Shown: positions 1 through 5,960, numbered from the stretch's first letter. The stretch is DNA of 5,960 nt from an uncultured Bacteroidota bacterium (GCA_946479535.1 CAMLGP010000209.1:1-5960); one strand, 5' to 3'. Numbers and translations: made by a program. Notes: generated by a model from the letters alone, not told the origin.

Positions 1-11
1 CAAGGATAATT

Positions 12-41
12 GGAAATCACAGAGTTGCCTCTGTGATTTCC
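12..41. repeat. Perfect 13-bp hairpin at left edge
   Basis: Arms at 12-24 (GGAAATCACAGAG) and 29-41 (CTCTGTGATTTCC) are exact reverse complements around a 4-base loop, TTGC. No T-tract follows on either strand, so on its own it is not a standard rho-independent terminator. It lies 10 bases before the terminator hairpin at 52-85, so the two may fold in tandem at the end of a transcript coming from the left. It could also be the end of an upstream gene, an RNA-processing or stability stem, or a protein-binding palindrome; the sequence does not decide between these. Confidence 0.7.
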
Positions 42-51
42 AGGATATTTC

Positions 52-90
52 AAAAGCCCTGTAAATATTGGTTTACAGGGCTTTTTGTTT
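52..90 (+). terminator. Rho-independent terminator, plus orientation, possibly bidirectional
   Basis: A perfect 14-bp stem pairs AAAAGCCCTGTAAA (52-65) with TTTACAGGGCTTTT (72-85) around the 6-base loop 66-71. On the plus strand the stem runs into TTTTTGTTT, a good U-tract, so the main direction is plus and it would end a gene located left of the window. On the minus strand the stem ends in GGGCTTTT followed by GAAATA, a weaker U-tract, but it lies about 65 bases beyond the stop of the minus-strand lipoprotein gene (152-694) and could also terminate that transcript. Shared terminators between convergent genes are common. Confidence 0.85.
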
Positions 91-151
91 GAGAATTTCC
101 ATATCCCAGCCAATCTGATTTCAGAGTCGAGATATTTTTATATGAATAAGG

Positions 152-694
152 TCAGATGATTTGTACATAAAAATCGCCCTCTGTAATACTTAATTTGGCG
201 CCATTCTTCGCATCTCCATTTGCAAAAAAATCTCCTCCAAATGTGCCACGCACTGCATTCTTATCTATCGAGGTGATGGTAAACTTAAAATGATTAGTAA
301 TGGTAGCACCATCGGTCACAGCATCCATAGCCACGGACTGCCCGGCCTCATATTCCACCGCATTGGCAACATGGGTGGCAAGTATCGTATGATTGGTTTC
401 AGTATCCAGAAATTGACCAGCACTAAGTTTTCCATTTCCGTCGTCATTACTTAGGTAAAACCCAAGATAATCATCATAGGAAGTTACTGAAGGGGCTCCC
501 AAAACTGTAAGTTCTACAATGTTATTGGTAGTATCGAGATGCCCATATATGTAGCCTGTATAAGCTTTTGCACTACCATTTACTTTAAAAGTAAAATGGT
601 AGTTGGTGTCTTTGTCTTGCTGACGACCTTTCTCTTTTGCGCAGGATGCCAATAGTAGGGTTACGATTAAACCGAAGCCGAGTAGTTTTTTCAT
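152..694 (-). CDS. Small predicted lipoprotein, DUF6252-like
   Basis: Encodes 180 residues from ATG (692-694) to TGA (152-154). The N-terminus is a lipoprotein signal: MKK, a hydrophobic stretch (residues 4-15) and a lipobox LASC with the lipidated Cys at 18. The mature protein should be anchored to a membrane on the periplasmic or cell-surface side. The rest is beta-rich: residues 32-45 (YHFTFKVNG...) open the domain, and residues 136-178 follow a pattern of strand, 'SIDKNAVRGTF', strand, 'ITEGDFYV'. That layout resembles small Bacteroidota lipoproteins grouped as DUF6252, in which an 'ID..n..v.GTF' turn precedes a final 'it.G.F' strand; this is from memory, not a search. Function is unknown. 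The 197-base upstream gap suggests its own promoter. The start fits the signal peptide well; no clear Shine-Dalgarno sequence is visible, as is usual in Bacteroidota. Confidence 0.88.
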   Translation of the reverse strand: MKKLLGFGLIVTLLLASCAKEKGRQQDKDTNYHFTFKVNGSAKAYTGYIYGHLDTTNNIVELTVLGAPSVTSYDDYLGFYLSNDDGNGKLSAGQFLDTETNHTILATHVANAVEYEAGQSVAMDAVTDGATITNHFKFTITSIDKNAVRGTFGGDFFANGDAKNGAKLSITEGDFYVQII

Positions 695-891
695 TTCATA
701 TTTTTGAGGTTAGGCAACTAACGGAAATTCAGGCAATTTAATTGTATAGCTAATATATATCAGAATCTTATATTGAAAATTAGGATAATATAACAAATAA
801 GTATCTTAGAAGGTAACCTGTATAATATTAAGGCTTGAAAGGAAGGCCCAGAATGGAAGGCAGAACAGTTGTGGAAGAGTTTTGAACTATC
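695..891. other. AT-rich spacer, presumed promoter region of the 180-aa lipoprotein gene
   Basis: This 197-base gap between two minus-strand genes holds no convincing ORF. Positions 721-835 are strongly AT-rich, as expected of a promoter region. I looked for the Bacteroidota -7 consensus TAnnTTTG (read on the minus strand) and found no clean match, so no promoter is called. The part next to the 298-aa gene (about 839-890) is richer in G and A on the plus strand and carries GGAAGGC twice (841-847 and 855-861). No terminator with a T-tract is visible for the 298-aa gene. Confidence 0.5.
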
Positions 892-1788
892 TTATTGCCT
901 TTGATAAAAGTTTAGATTTACTGCTGTTATCAATGTTGGTCGCTCACTCAAAGTATAAAATCCACTGTTATCATTTTTAAAACAGACAGCTTCTCCTTGT
1001 GGTTCCACCTGGTAATTTAATGAAACAGGTACTCGTTTAAGGGCATCTTCGATTGATTCATTCTTATTTCTTTTCCAATACGAAAGTGAAGTATACGTTT
1101 TTATCAACAGCTCATCGCCTGAAACCGAAGATGCTGCGCTTGTAACGCCGCTAAACGGTAAGGAACCAATATAGGTTACTGTTGAAACAGACGAGGTGCT
1201 TTGAGGATAGGGGAGTTTATAAATTCTGGAAACAGGATCTGTTTTGGTGATGATGTAAATATCTTTAGAGTTATTGTCGACCAGAATTGCTTCGGCATCA
1301 TGAGAACCATCAGGGTATATAAACTTAAGCTCGTCCCAGGTTGTTACCGTATCAATGTTTGCAGATGGCTCAGGAAAACGAATAATGCTGTATTGAGAGT
1401 AAACTTTATTATTATCACCAGTTTCAGCTATATAGAGATAACTGGTTCCGGTAATTGGTCCATTTCCAAGAGTCATATCTTCCCAGTCGCGGTTAACTGC
1501 TGAACGGATATTTATTTTTTTGAGTAATTGCCCGGTTTGGGAAAGTAGCGCTACGTCATTGGGATTCCCACTGTCCTGTTCCACCCATAAATAACCGGAG
1601 TTGGCCTTACTGTCGGCAATACCCGAAGCTTCATCTATCATGCCTGGGGTGATGGGCTTTGACAGGGGAGTAGAGGAGAATGCAGGGGCAGGTTCCTTTG
1701 GTTCGCTCTTTTTATGGCAGCCAGTAGGGGCTATTAAAAGGGATAAAATGGGTATTCCTGCTTTAAGCAAATTGAAATTTATTGGCAT
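892..1788 (-). CDS. Predicted lipoprotein, propeller-like family of unknown function
   Basis: Encodes 298 residues from ATG (1786-1788) to TAA (892-894). An in-frame stop lies a short way upstream and no other ATG intervenes, so this start is well supported. Residues 5-20 are hydrophobic and end in PTGC, with the likely lipidated Cys at 24; Pro at the -3 position makes the lipobox imperfect, but TGC and the polar CHKKSEPKEP tail fit a lipoprotein. The mature part has motifs of a conserved, uncharacterised family: EASGIADS (53-60), LWVEQDSGN (67-75), DWEDM (101-105), AETGDN (121-126), a YPDG...DAEA...VD block (158-171) and PQGEAVCF (263-270). Regular short strands and the acidic DSGN, GDN and DAEA loops suggest a beta-propeller, perhaps metal binding; these parts are inference. 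I recall related proteins annotated only as hypothetical, sometimes with a misleading 'PE-PGRS' label. No enzymatic activity can be assigned. It lies 98 bases after the 187-aa gene on the same strand, so co-transcription is possible but unproven. Confidence 0.88.
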   Translation of the reverse strand: MPINFNLLKAGIPILSLLIAPTGCHKKSEPKEPAPAFSSTPLSKPITPGMIDEASGIADSKANSGYLWVEQDSGNPNDVALLSQTGQLLKKINIRSAVNRDWEDMTLGNGPITGTSYLYIAETGDNNKVYSQYSIIRFPEPSANIDTVTTWDELKFIYPDGSHDAEAILVDNNSKDIYIITKTDPVSRIYKLPYPQSTSSVSTVTYIGSLPFSGVTSAASSVSGDELLIKTYTSLSYWKRNKNESIEDALKRVPVSLNYQVEPQGEAVCFKNDNSGFYTLSERPTLITAVNLNFYQRQ

Positions 1789-1886
1789 CTGGGAATGATG
1801 TAAGGACTGTTCTACAAGTTCAATGCCGGGTTTGGCATCTTAAACTGATATCCCTGAAGTATTGGAAGTAGTAATGTAATTAACAG
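1789..1886. other. Short spacer between 187-aa and 298-aa genes
   Basis: This 98-base gap holds the left arm of the 14-bp inverted repeat (1860-1873) and a small hairpin with 5-bp arms ATGCC (1823-1827) and GGCAT (1834-1838) around GGGTTT. No clear promoter or Shine-Dalgarno sequence for the 298-aa gene can be named; immediately upstream of its ATG the minus strand reads CATTCCCAG. Confidence 0.4.
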
Positions 1887-1906
1887 TTAAAGTACTACTT
1901 CCAATA
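1860..1906. repeat. 14-bp inverted repeat across the end of the 187-aa gene
   Basis: TATTGGAAGTAGTA (1860-1873) is the exact reverse complement of TACTACTTCCAATA (1893-1906), separated by 19 bases. The right arm is coding: it covers codons 182-186 of the 187-aa protein. The left arm lies in the spacer beyond its TAA stop (1887-1889). In the minus-strand transcript this gives a stem-loop enclosing the stop codon. No T-tract follows the stem, so it is not a classical terminator; it could instead stabilise the 3' end or be a small inverted duplication. Confidence 0.75.
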
Positions 1907-2450
1907 TTCCTTCATGACCCGGAACATCTGTAGCAATTGTCTTTATTTTAACTCCCGTTGACGGTTCATTTGCTTTTGTAACAAAATAAGTCCAATCGAT
2001 ACCATTTATATTCTGTACCGCATTGCCTGATTCCAGTAAAGCCCCATCTGCTGAATGAATTTCTACAATAACATTCAGGACACGAAAGTCATCGATGGCG
2101 CGTATAGTGATCTTATCTCCAACTGCGCCCTTATAGCCATCAGTCCGGATGAATTTTATTTTCGGGACAATCATAAAGTCTTCCGTTGCTCTGCTAAATA
2201 CATTTTGTCTTGGTTTTAAAACCAGCGCATAAGCTTCAGCCAGGCTTTGGTCCTCAGCTTTGCAAATAGCATTTGCATACAGGGAAGCGAGTTTGAAGTT
2301 TTTCCGTGTGCCTTCCTGGTCTGGAGTGGATTTTCCCTTCTTTGGTGCTTTTTGTACAATGGTCTTTCCGTCCCATTCACGGAATACCACTTCCTTATTA
2401 AGCATTCCTCTGAGCTTTCGAAGCAAGGCACTATTGTCTGCATGTGCCAT
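1887..2450 (-). CDS. Conserved-looking soluble protein of unknown function, 187 aa
   Basis: Encodes 187 residues from ATG (2448-2450) to TAA (1887-1889). There is no signal peptide or membrane segment, so it is probably cytoplasmic. Residues 11-50 are strongly basic (RKLRGMLNKEVVFREWDGK, then KAPKKGK) and end in a 'TPDQ...R..F' segment; residues 52-82 look helical and Ala-rich; residues 94-187 are beta-rich, with GYKGAVGDKI (105-114), AIDDF (118-122) and ATDVPG (173-178) resembling an immunoglobulin-like sandwich. I recall Bacteroidota hypothetical proteins with the same plan, a short 'G+.vv...dGK..v...P' start followed by an 'LT..Q....+F..A' helix, some under labels such as DUF6266, but I cannot confirm membership. 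Basic N-terminus plus Ig-like end could fit a structural or nucleic-acid-associated role; that is speculation. The upstream stretch is A/T-rich without a Shine-Dalgarno sequence. The end of the gene forms one arm of an inverted repeat. Confidence 0.85.
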   Translation of the reverse strand: MAHADNSALLRKLRGMLNKEVVFREWDGKTIVQKAPKKGKSTPDQEGTRKNFKLASLYANAICKAEDQSLAEAYALVLKPRQNVFSRATEDFMIVPKIKFIRTDGYKGAVGDKITIRAIDDFRVLNVIVEIHSADGALLESGNAVQNINGIDWTYFVTKANEPSTGVKIKTIATDVPGHEGILEVVL

Positions 2451-2532
2451 AATTTCAATTGTTAATATTATTAAAGATTGTTTTCATCATAAGGATGCAA
2501 AATACCGCTTCATTTTAGTAATATAAATAGGT

Positions 2533-2562
2533 ATGGGACGGGCTCTTCCGAATCATGGGACG
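2533..2562. repeat. Short direct repeat ATGGGACG
   Basis: The octamer ATGGGACG occurs at 2533-2540 and again at 2555-2562, with starts 22 bases apart, about two helical turns. It lies some 85-110 bases upstream of the 187-aa gene's start codon. The spacing would suit a dimeric regulator, but with only two short copies chance is a real alternative. Confidence 0.4.
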
Positions 2563-2615
2563 AAACCCTCTATGGCCTGGGATAAGCCATTTTCTGCCTG
2601 GTTTCTTTTCTTTTC

Positions 2616-2729
2616 CTCCCCGATGGTTCCGGGATTTGTATCCTTTGTCTCCCCGAAATCCGGGGAGACAATGCGGATTCATTGTATTGTCAATTGGGAA
2701 TCAATGCCTATACAGGTACTTCCGGGGAG
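2616..2729. repeat. Four copies of CTCCCCG / CGGGGAG
   Basis: The heptamer CTCCCCG occurs at 2616-2622 and 2649-2655, and its reverse complement CGGGGAG at 2661-2667 and 2723-2729, all in a spacer that is otherwise only moderately GC-rich. The two inner copies form the core of the perfect hairpin at 2645-2671; the outer copies could pair with each other or with the inner ones, giving alternative folds. TCCGGGGAGA is shared in full by the third and fourth copies (2659-2668 and 2721-2730). Confidence 0.6.
2645..2671. repeat. Perfect 11-bp GC-rich hairpin in the spacer
   Basis: TTGTCTCCCCG (2645-2655) pairs exactly with CGGGGAGACAA (2661-2671) around a 5-base loop, AAATC. It lies about 145 bases beyond the stop of the response regulator, in the direction of transcription. 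Downstream on the minus strand comes AGGATAC, with no T-tract, so it lacks the tail of a rho-independent terminator. It may still block 3' exonucleases and define the transcript end, or belong to a structured leader of the 187-aa gene. Confidence 0.7.
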
Positions 2730-2814
2730 AACCCTTATAACATACATGAAAATCAGGAGGATACAAAAACTGAAGTTCATGAATGGTGCGCGGTGGCATA
2801 TTTTATCGGCCTTA

Positions 2815-3567
2815 TCACCTGTTTTTTAATACTGCGATCACTTCATTTTTCCTCCTTCGTGAAACTTCCACCCTGGAGAGATCGCTCATGGTGAGCATTC
2901 CATCCGAAGTAAGGTTAACGATATGTTCCCTGTTTACCAGGTGAGATTTATGCACTCGAAGGAAATCATAGTTAATGAGAATATCTTCATAATTTTTCAT
3001 TGTGTAGGTAGTAAGTAAGGAGGTCTTATCTGTGAAATGGAATTTAGTGTAATTACCTTCTCCTTCCAAACGTACAATCTCTTCCGGTTTAAAAAAGAAA
3101 GTTCCGCGGGAAGTTGCCAATGCAAGCTTAAAATCCTTTCTGTCTTTTACATTCAGGTTGTGCATGAAATTTTGGTACAACGGTTCAGTAACCTGGGTGC
3201 CTTCCTGCTTTTGAATGAAACGCAGAAATGCATTTTGTAATTCATCTGCAGCAATAGGTTTTAATAGATAATCCAGGGCGCTGAGCCGGATCGCATCAAT
3301 TGCATACTCATCATGCGCAGTAGTGAAAATGATGCTGAACGCTATTGATGGAACCTTTTTGATAAATTCAAACCCACTCATCAGGGGCATCTGTATATCA
3401 AGAAATAGTAGTTGGGGCTTAAAGTTCTTTAATAACAGTAATCCTTCATAAGGATCAGTTGTAGTTTTAACCTCGCCGATCTCAGGAATATAATGCTGGA
3501 TCATCAGCGATAATGTTTTTACCGCCGTGGTCTCGTCGTCCACTATAAGCGCCCTGAAAGTATTCAT
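2815..3567 (-). CDS. LytTR-family response regulator
   Basis: Encodes 250 residues, the usual length for this family, from ATG (3565-3567) to TGA (2815-2817). Residues 1-120 form a receiver domain: acidic pair D10-D11, phosphoacceptor D57 in LFLDIQMP, conserved Thr at 82/83 in FTTAHDEYA, and K103 in LLKP, all intact, so phosphorylation should work. A linker of about 25 residues leads to a LytTR DNA-binding domain (about 146-249), recognisable by the EEIVRLEGEGNYTKFH segment (162-177) and RVHKSHLVN (204-212). LytTR proteins bind DNA through beta-strands and loops, usually as dimers on paired direct repeats, and activate transcription. The start codon overlaps the kinase stop as ATGA, which implies translational coupling and a cognate pair. 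Target genes cannot be read from the window. No T-tract terminator follows. The fold assignment is firm; the physiological signal is unknown. Confidence 0.97.
   Translation of the reverse strand: MNTFRALIVDDETTAVKTLSLMIQHYIPEIGEVKTTTDPYEGLLLLKNFKPQLLFLDIQMPLMSGFEFIKKVPSIAFSIIFTTAHDEYAIDAIRLSALDYLLKPIAADELQNAFLRFIQKQEGTQVTEPLYQNFMHNLNVKDRKDFKLALATSRGTFFFKPEEIVRLEGEGNYTKFHFTDKTSLLTTYTMKNYEDILINYDFLRVHKSHLVNREHIVNLTSDGMLTMSDLSRVEVSRRRKNEVIAVLKNR
3564..3567 (-). promoter_or_regulatory. ATGA stop-start overlap coupling kinase and regulator
   Basis: On the minus strand the bases at 3567-3564 read ATGA: ATG starts the regulator and TGA ends the kinase in a different frame. Such overlaps usually mean a single mRNA with translation of the second gene dependent on termination of the first, which keeps kinase and regulator amounts in proportion. 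This also decides the regulator's start, since its receiver domain begins immediately (FRALIVDDE). Confidence 0.85.
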
Positions 3568-5960
3568 GATTCTTTGTCTCCTATAAAAATTCTCAGTATT
3601 ACCTGGGTTCCCTGAACACTGCCATGCAGATCAGTGATATCAGACACAGTTGCATCGAACGGTTTTCCATATTGTGCCTGTAATAGCTTCAATCGCTGCT
3701 GAATCATTGACATCCCTCGGGACTCATGGTTCTTTTTATGTACCATTTCATTTTGCTTTAATTTCTCAGCAGCTTTACGGCCAATTCCATTATCTCTTAG
3801 CGTTACCTGTAAAATATCTTCGGAAAGTAGATCGAAATAGATGGTAAGGGCCCTGTCTGCCTGTCGCGGCATTAACCCATGCCAGATTGCATTTTCTACA
3901 AAGGGCTGAAGCACCATGGGAGGGATTTTTAGTTCCTCCGGATCTATTTCCTCCGATTTATTTATTTGCCAGCTAAAGCTTTCTCCGAATCGGTATTGTT
4001 CCAATTCAAGATACCAGGTCAGGATTTCTATTTCTTTTTCAAGCGTGATAAATTGCTGGTCACTGCTATGGAGTATTTCTCTTTGTAATCTGGAGAATTT
4101 GGCGAGATATTTATTTGCCTCCACCACATTGCCCAGTAAAATAAAATGCTGCACACTGTTCAATGCATTGAAAATAAAATGAGGGTTCATTTGCATGCGT
4201 AGCGCGGTGAGCTGCGAGGTTGCGAACTCCTTATTCAGTCGCATTACTTCCAGCTCTTTTTGCCTTAGGCTAGCTTCTCTATTCTTTATGAACCGGATCC
4301 GGCGATTAATGATGTAAAACAGTAAAGCAGTAATAGTAACTATCAATAACGATACAAACCACCATGTTTTCCAGAAGGGCGGAATGATACGAAAAGCATA
4401 AACAGCATCGCCCTTACTCCATACCCCTTTGCTATTCATTGCCTTCACCCGAAATAAATAGTTGCCGGGCGAAAGATTCTGAAAACTGACGCTTCGCTGG
4501 TCTCCGCTATTTCTCCAGTCTGTATCCAATCCCTCGAGCCTGTAATAATAGCGCATTCCATCCTGGTTAGCATAATCGAGCGCAGCAAAACTAAAAGTAA
4601 ATGAATTATGCAGGTAATTGAACTCTTTATTGGAGAGAAGAGAGGGATCAGTCTTATTTGCCTGAACCTTATTCTTCTCCATTAGCCCAATCCCACTGAT
4701 ATAAATGACTGGAGCTGTTTGTGTGTTTCCCAGCTTACCAGGCAAAAAAGAAGCTATACCAAACATGGTGACTGCCCAGATCCTGTTATCTTTTGCCTGG
4801 TACAATCTTATATAGCTATATCCTGGTTTGATAAACCCATCTGTTTCATCAAAATTCATTATTCTGCCGCTGTATTCTCCATCCCTTCCAATGAGACTGA
4901 TCCCTTTGGAACTGGCGGCCCAGATATTATTTTCAGCATCTGCCAGCAGCGAAAGATAATTATCTGTGTTCAGGCCATCTTTTTCAGTAAACTGGTTAAT
5001 GACCTCAGGATTGTTGTTTTTATTGAATGAACATTGCAAAATACCTTCACCACCAGCTGCCAGCCATATATCGCCAACTTTATCCTTCATGATATAATTT
5101 ATGGAAAGCTGTTTTCCCTGTAGTTTAAAATGATGTAGTGAATCATTCCGCAAATAGACCAGTCCTTCTTCACCTCCTCCCCAGATAGTTCCATCTGGCC
5201 CTTCTAAACCGGAAAAGAATTTTGAATACTTTGAGATATTAGGTTGGAAATAATGCTTTTTGAAAGAGACGTCCATCTGGTGATTAACCAGGATCTCACT
5301 TAGTCCCTCATCACCAAAAACAAAAAACCGGTTATCAGCTGTTTTCAGGAATTGATGAAGGGAGTTGTCATGCAGGCCGTTTTCAACTGTAAAACGTTGT
5401 GCACTGCCATTTCTTATCAGGATTAATCCCTGGTAACCACTGGCCATCCATATCCAGCCATTATCATCTTCATAGATATCCTTTATTTCGGATCCTGGAA
5501 CAAGGTCTTTTTTGAACAATCGAAAGCTGGTATCCTTTTTCGAAAAAACTCTGCCGGCATTGGAGCCGAATAGCAATGTTCCCTTTCTCAATTCCCTGAA
5601 AGAATAAAAGTCATTAAATGGCGCTGCTGCCTGAACAGAAGGACGGGCAAATAGGGCAGGTTTTAATTTGATCAATCCATCATGAGTGGCCACCCATAAA
5701 AAGTTATTATCCTCCAGAACTGCAGAAGGCCACACGGCATATTGATCAGAAAGACGGATAAAGCGGGATGCTTTACCAGTTTGTGGATGAAAATAAAATG
5801 CTCCCCTCGTGCCCACATACCAGTTTCCCGGCAGGCTTGAATCCTTGCCGGGTTGATAAAATTCTTTAAATGGGATAATAGAAGCCACTCCATTTTCTAT
5901 GCTTGTAATTTCTGTAGAAACACCATCGAAATATATTTTCGAACGATTAACAGGAAAAAG
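3564..5960 (-). CDS. Propeller/Y_Y_Y sensor histidine kinase (LytS/YehU-type core), 5' end outside window
   Basis: The reading frame is open from the right edge to TGA (3564-3566), giving 798 codons, and has no start in the window; the real start must lie beyond 5960. A GTG at 5886-5888 is in frame, but 24 sense codons precede it and no signal peptide follows, so it is not the start. Numbering residues from that GTG: beta-propeller repeats (Reg_prop type) fill roughly 1-420, each ending in patterns such as LWVATHDGLIKL, IWGGGEEGLVYL and NIWAASSKGISLI; a Y_Y_Y domain spans about 429-501 with YYYRLEGLDTDW; one membrane helix at 509-528 (4305-4364); then a coiled linker; the His_kinase core with phosphoacceptor H570 in MNPHFIFNALNS (codon 4179-4181); and an ATPase domain with N-box PFVENAIWHG (662-671), DNGIG (699-703) and SRGM (723-726). 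All key residues are present. The periplasmic part probably senses an extracellular compound and the kinase passes phosphate to the overlapping LytTR regulator. Unlike hybrid systems of this class, receiver and DNA-binding domains are in a separate protein. Confidence 0.96.
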   Translation of the reverse strand, partial: LFPVNRSKIYFDGVSTEITSIENGVASIIPFKEFYQPGKDSSLPGNWYVGTRGAFYFHPQTGKASRFIRLSDQYAVWPSAVLEDNNFLWVATHDGLIKLKPALFARPSVQAAAPFNDFYSFRELRKGTLLFGSNAGRVFSKKDTSFRLFKKDLVPGSEIKDIYEDDNGWIWMASGYQGLILIRNGSAQRFTVENGLHDNSLHQFLKTADNRFFVFGDEGLSEILVNHQMDVSFKKHYFQPNISKYSKFFSGLEGPDGTIWGGGEEGLVYLRNDSLHHFKLQGKQLSINYIMKDKVGDIWLAAGGEGILQCSFNKNNNPEVINQFTEKDGLNTDNYLSLLADAENNIWAASSKGISLIGRDGEYSGRIMNFDETDGFIKPGYSYIRLYQAKDNRIWAVTMFGIASFLPGKLGNTQTAPVIYISGIGLMEKNKVQANKTDPSLLSNKEFNYLHNSFTFSFAALDYANQDGMRYYYRLEGLDTDWRNSGDQRSVSFQNLSPGNYLFRVKAMNSKGVWSKGDAVYAFRIIPPFWKTWWFVSLLIVTITALLFYIINRRIRFIKNREASLRQKELEVMRLNKEFATSQLTALRMQMNPHFIFNALNSVQHFILLGNVVEANKYLAKFSRLQREILHSSDQQFITLEKEIEILTWYLELEQYRFGESFSWQINKSEEIDPEELKIPPMVLQPFVENAIWHGLMPRQADRALTIYFDLLSEDILQVTLRDNGIGRKAAEKLKQNEMVHKKNHESRGMSMIQQRLKLLQAQYGKPFDATVSDITDLHGSVQGTQVILRIFIGDKES

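Larger units (their letters stand above)
2451..2814. other. Long structured intergenic spacer, no convincing gene
   Basis: This 364-base gap separates the response regulator (upstream on the minus strand) from the 187-aa gene. Plus-strand ORFs of up to 98 codons fall here (for example 2533-2829), but they lack plausible protein composition, overlap each other in different frames, and the longest runs into the regulator's end; I treat them as spurious. Positions 2451-2530 are AT-rich and should hold the promoter of the 187-aa gene; a TATTTTG on the minus strand (RC of 2498-2504) only loosely resembles the Bacteroidota -7 box. Positions 2533-2735 are more GC-rich and hold a hairpin, four CTCCCCG/CGGGGAG heptamers and an 8-base direct repeat. 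The stretch could be a 3' UTR, a structured leader, an operator cluster, or remains of a lost gene. Confidence 0.6.

Noticed and set aside
1201..1503. 100-codon plus-strand ORF opposite the 298-aa lipoprotein gene
   Set aside because: It is antisense to a gene with conserved motifs and a lipoprotein signal, and its translation shows no recognisable domain.
1879..1892. AACAGTTAAAG as a LytTR-type binding site
   Set aside because: It is a single imperfect copy at the end of a gene; LytTR sites are normally paired direct repeats upstream of a promoter.
2498..2504. Minus-strand TATTTTG as a Bacteroidota -7 promoter box
   Set aside because: Spacing within the motif is one base short of TAnnTTTG and no TTG lies at the expected upstream distance, so I mention it only as a weak resemblance.
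2533..2735. Remnant of an insertion sequence in the spacer
   Set aside because: There is no transposase-like coding sequence, no terminal inverted repeat pair bounding the segment and no target duplication; the palindromes are internal.
2533..2829. 98-codon plus-strand ORF in the spacer, with further overlapping plus-strand ORFs
   Set aside because: Composition is unlike a real protein, frames overlap one another, one end runs antisense into the response regulator, and no start context supports translation.
5672..5893. 73-codon minus-strand ORF beginning with an ATG near the kinase's apparent start
   Set aside because: It is in another frame inside the kinase gene, whose frame is supported by clear propeller repeats over the same bases.

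Overview
The window looks like chromosomal DNA from a Bacteroidota bacterium, plausibly of the Chitinophaga/Niastella type. This rests on a propeller/Y_Y_Y sensor kinase paired with a LytTR regulator, two small lipoproteins with very short N-termini, moderate-to-low GC with AT-rich spacers, and no clear Shine-Dalgarno sequences ahead of the genes. The genus is inference; no marker gene is present. All five protein genes are read from the minus strand, so gene order in transcription runs from the right edge to the left.

Right part (2815-5960): a two-component system. The sensor kinase enters from the right edge already in progress: its frame stays open to the last base, so the true start lies outside. 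It carries a periplasmic beta-propeller, a Y_Y_Y domain, one membrane helix and a LytS/YehU-type kinase core. Its stop overlaps the start of a LytTR response regulator by 4 bases (ATGA). The regulator has an intact phosphoacceptor Asp and a LytTR DNA-binding domain. The two almost certainly form a cognate pair; neither target genes nor ligand can be read from the window.

Middle (1887-2814): a 364-base spacer contains a perfect 11-bp hairpin and four copies of a CTCCCCG/CGGGGAG heptamer. It is followed by a small soluble protein of unknown function (187 aa). A 14-bp inverted repeat straddles the end of that gene.

Left part (1-1788): a 298-aa predicted lipoprotein with motifs of an uncharacterised propeller-like family, then a 180-aa predicted lipoprotein resembling DUF6252-type proteins. 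At the far left are two perfect hairpins. The second is a strong rho-independent terminator in plus orientation, which implies that a plus-strand gene ends at or just beyond the left edge and converges on the lipoprotein gene.

I see no mobile element, tRNA, rRNA or CRISPR array. Nothing here establishes a new biological system; the least explained parts are the structured spacer at 2451-2814, the inverted repeat at 1860-1906 and the unknown 187-aa protein.
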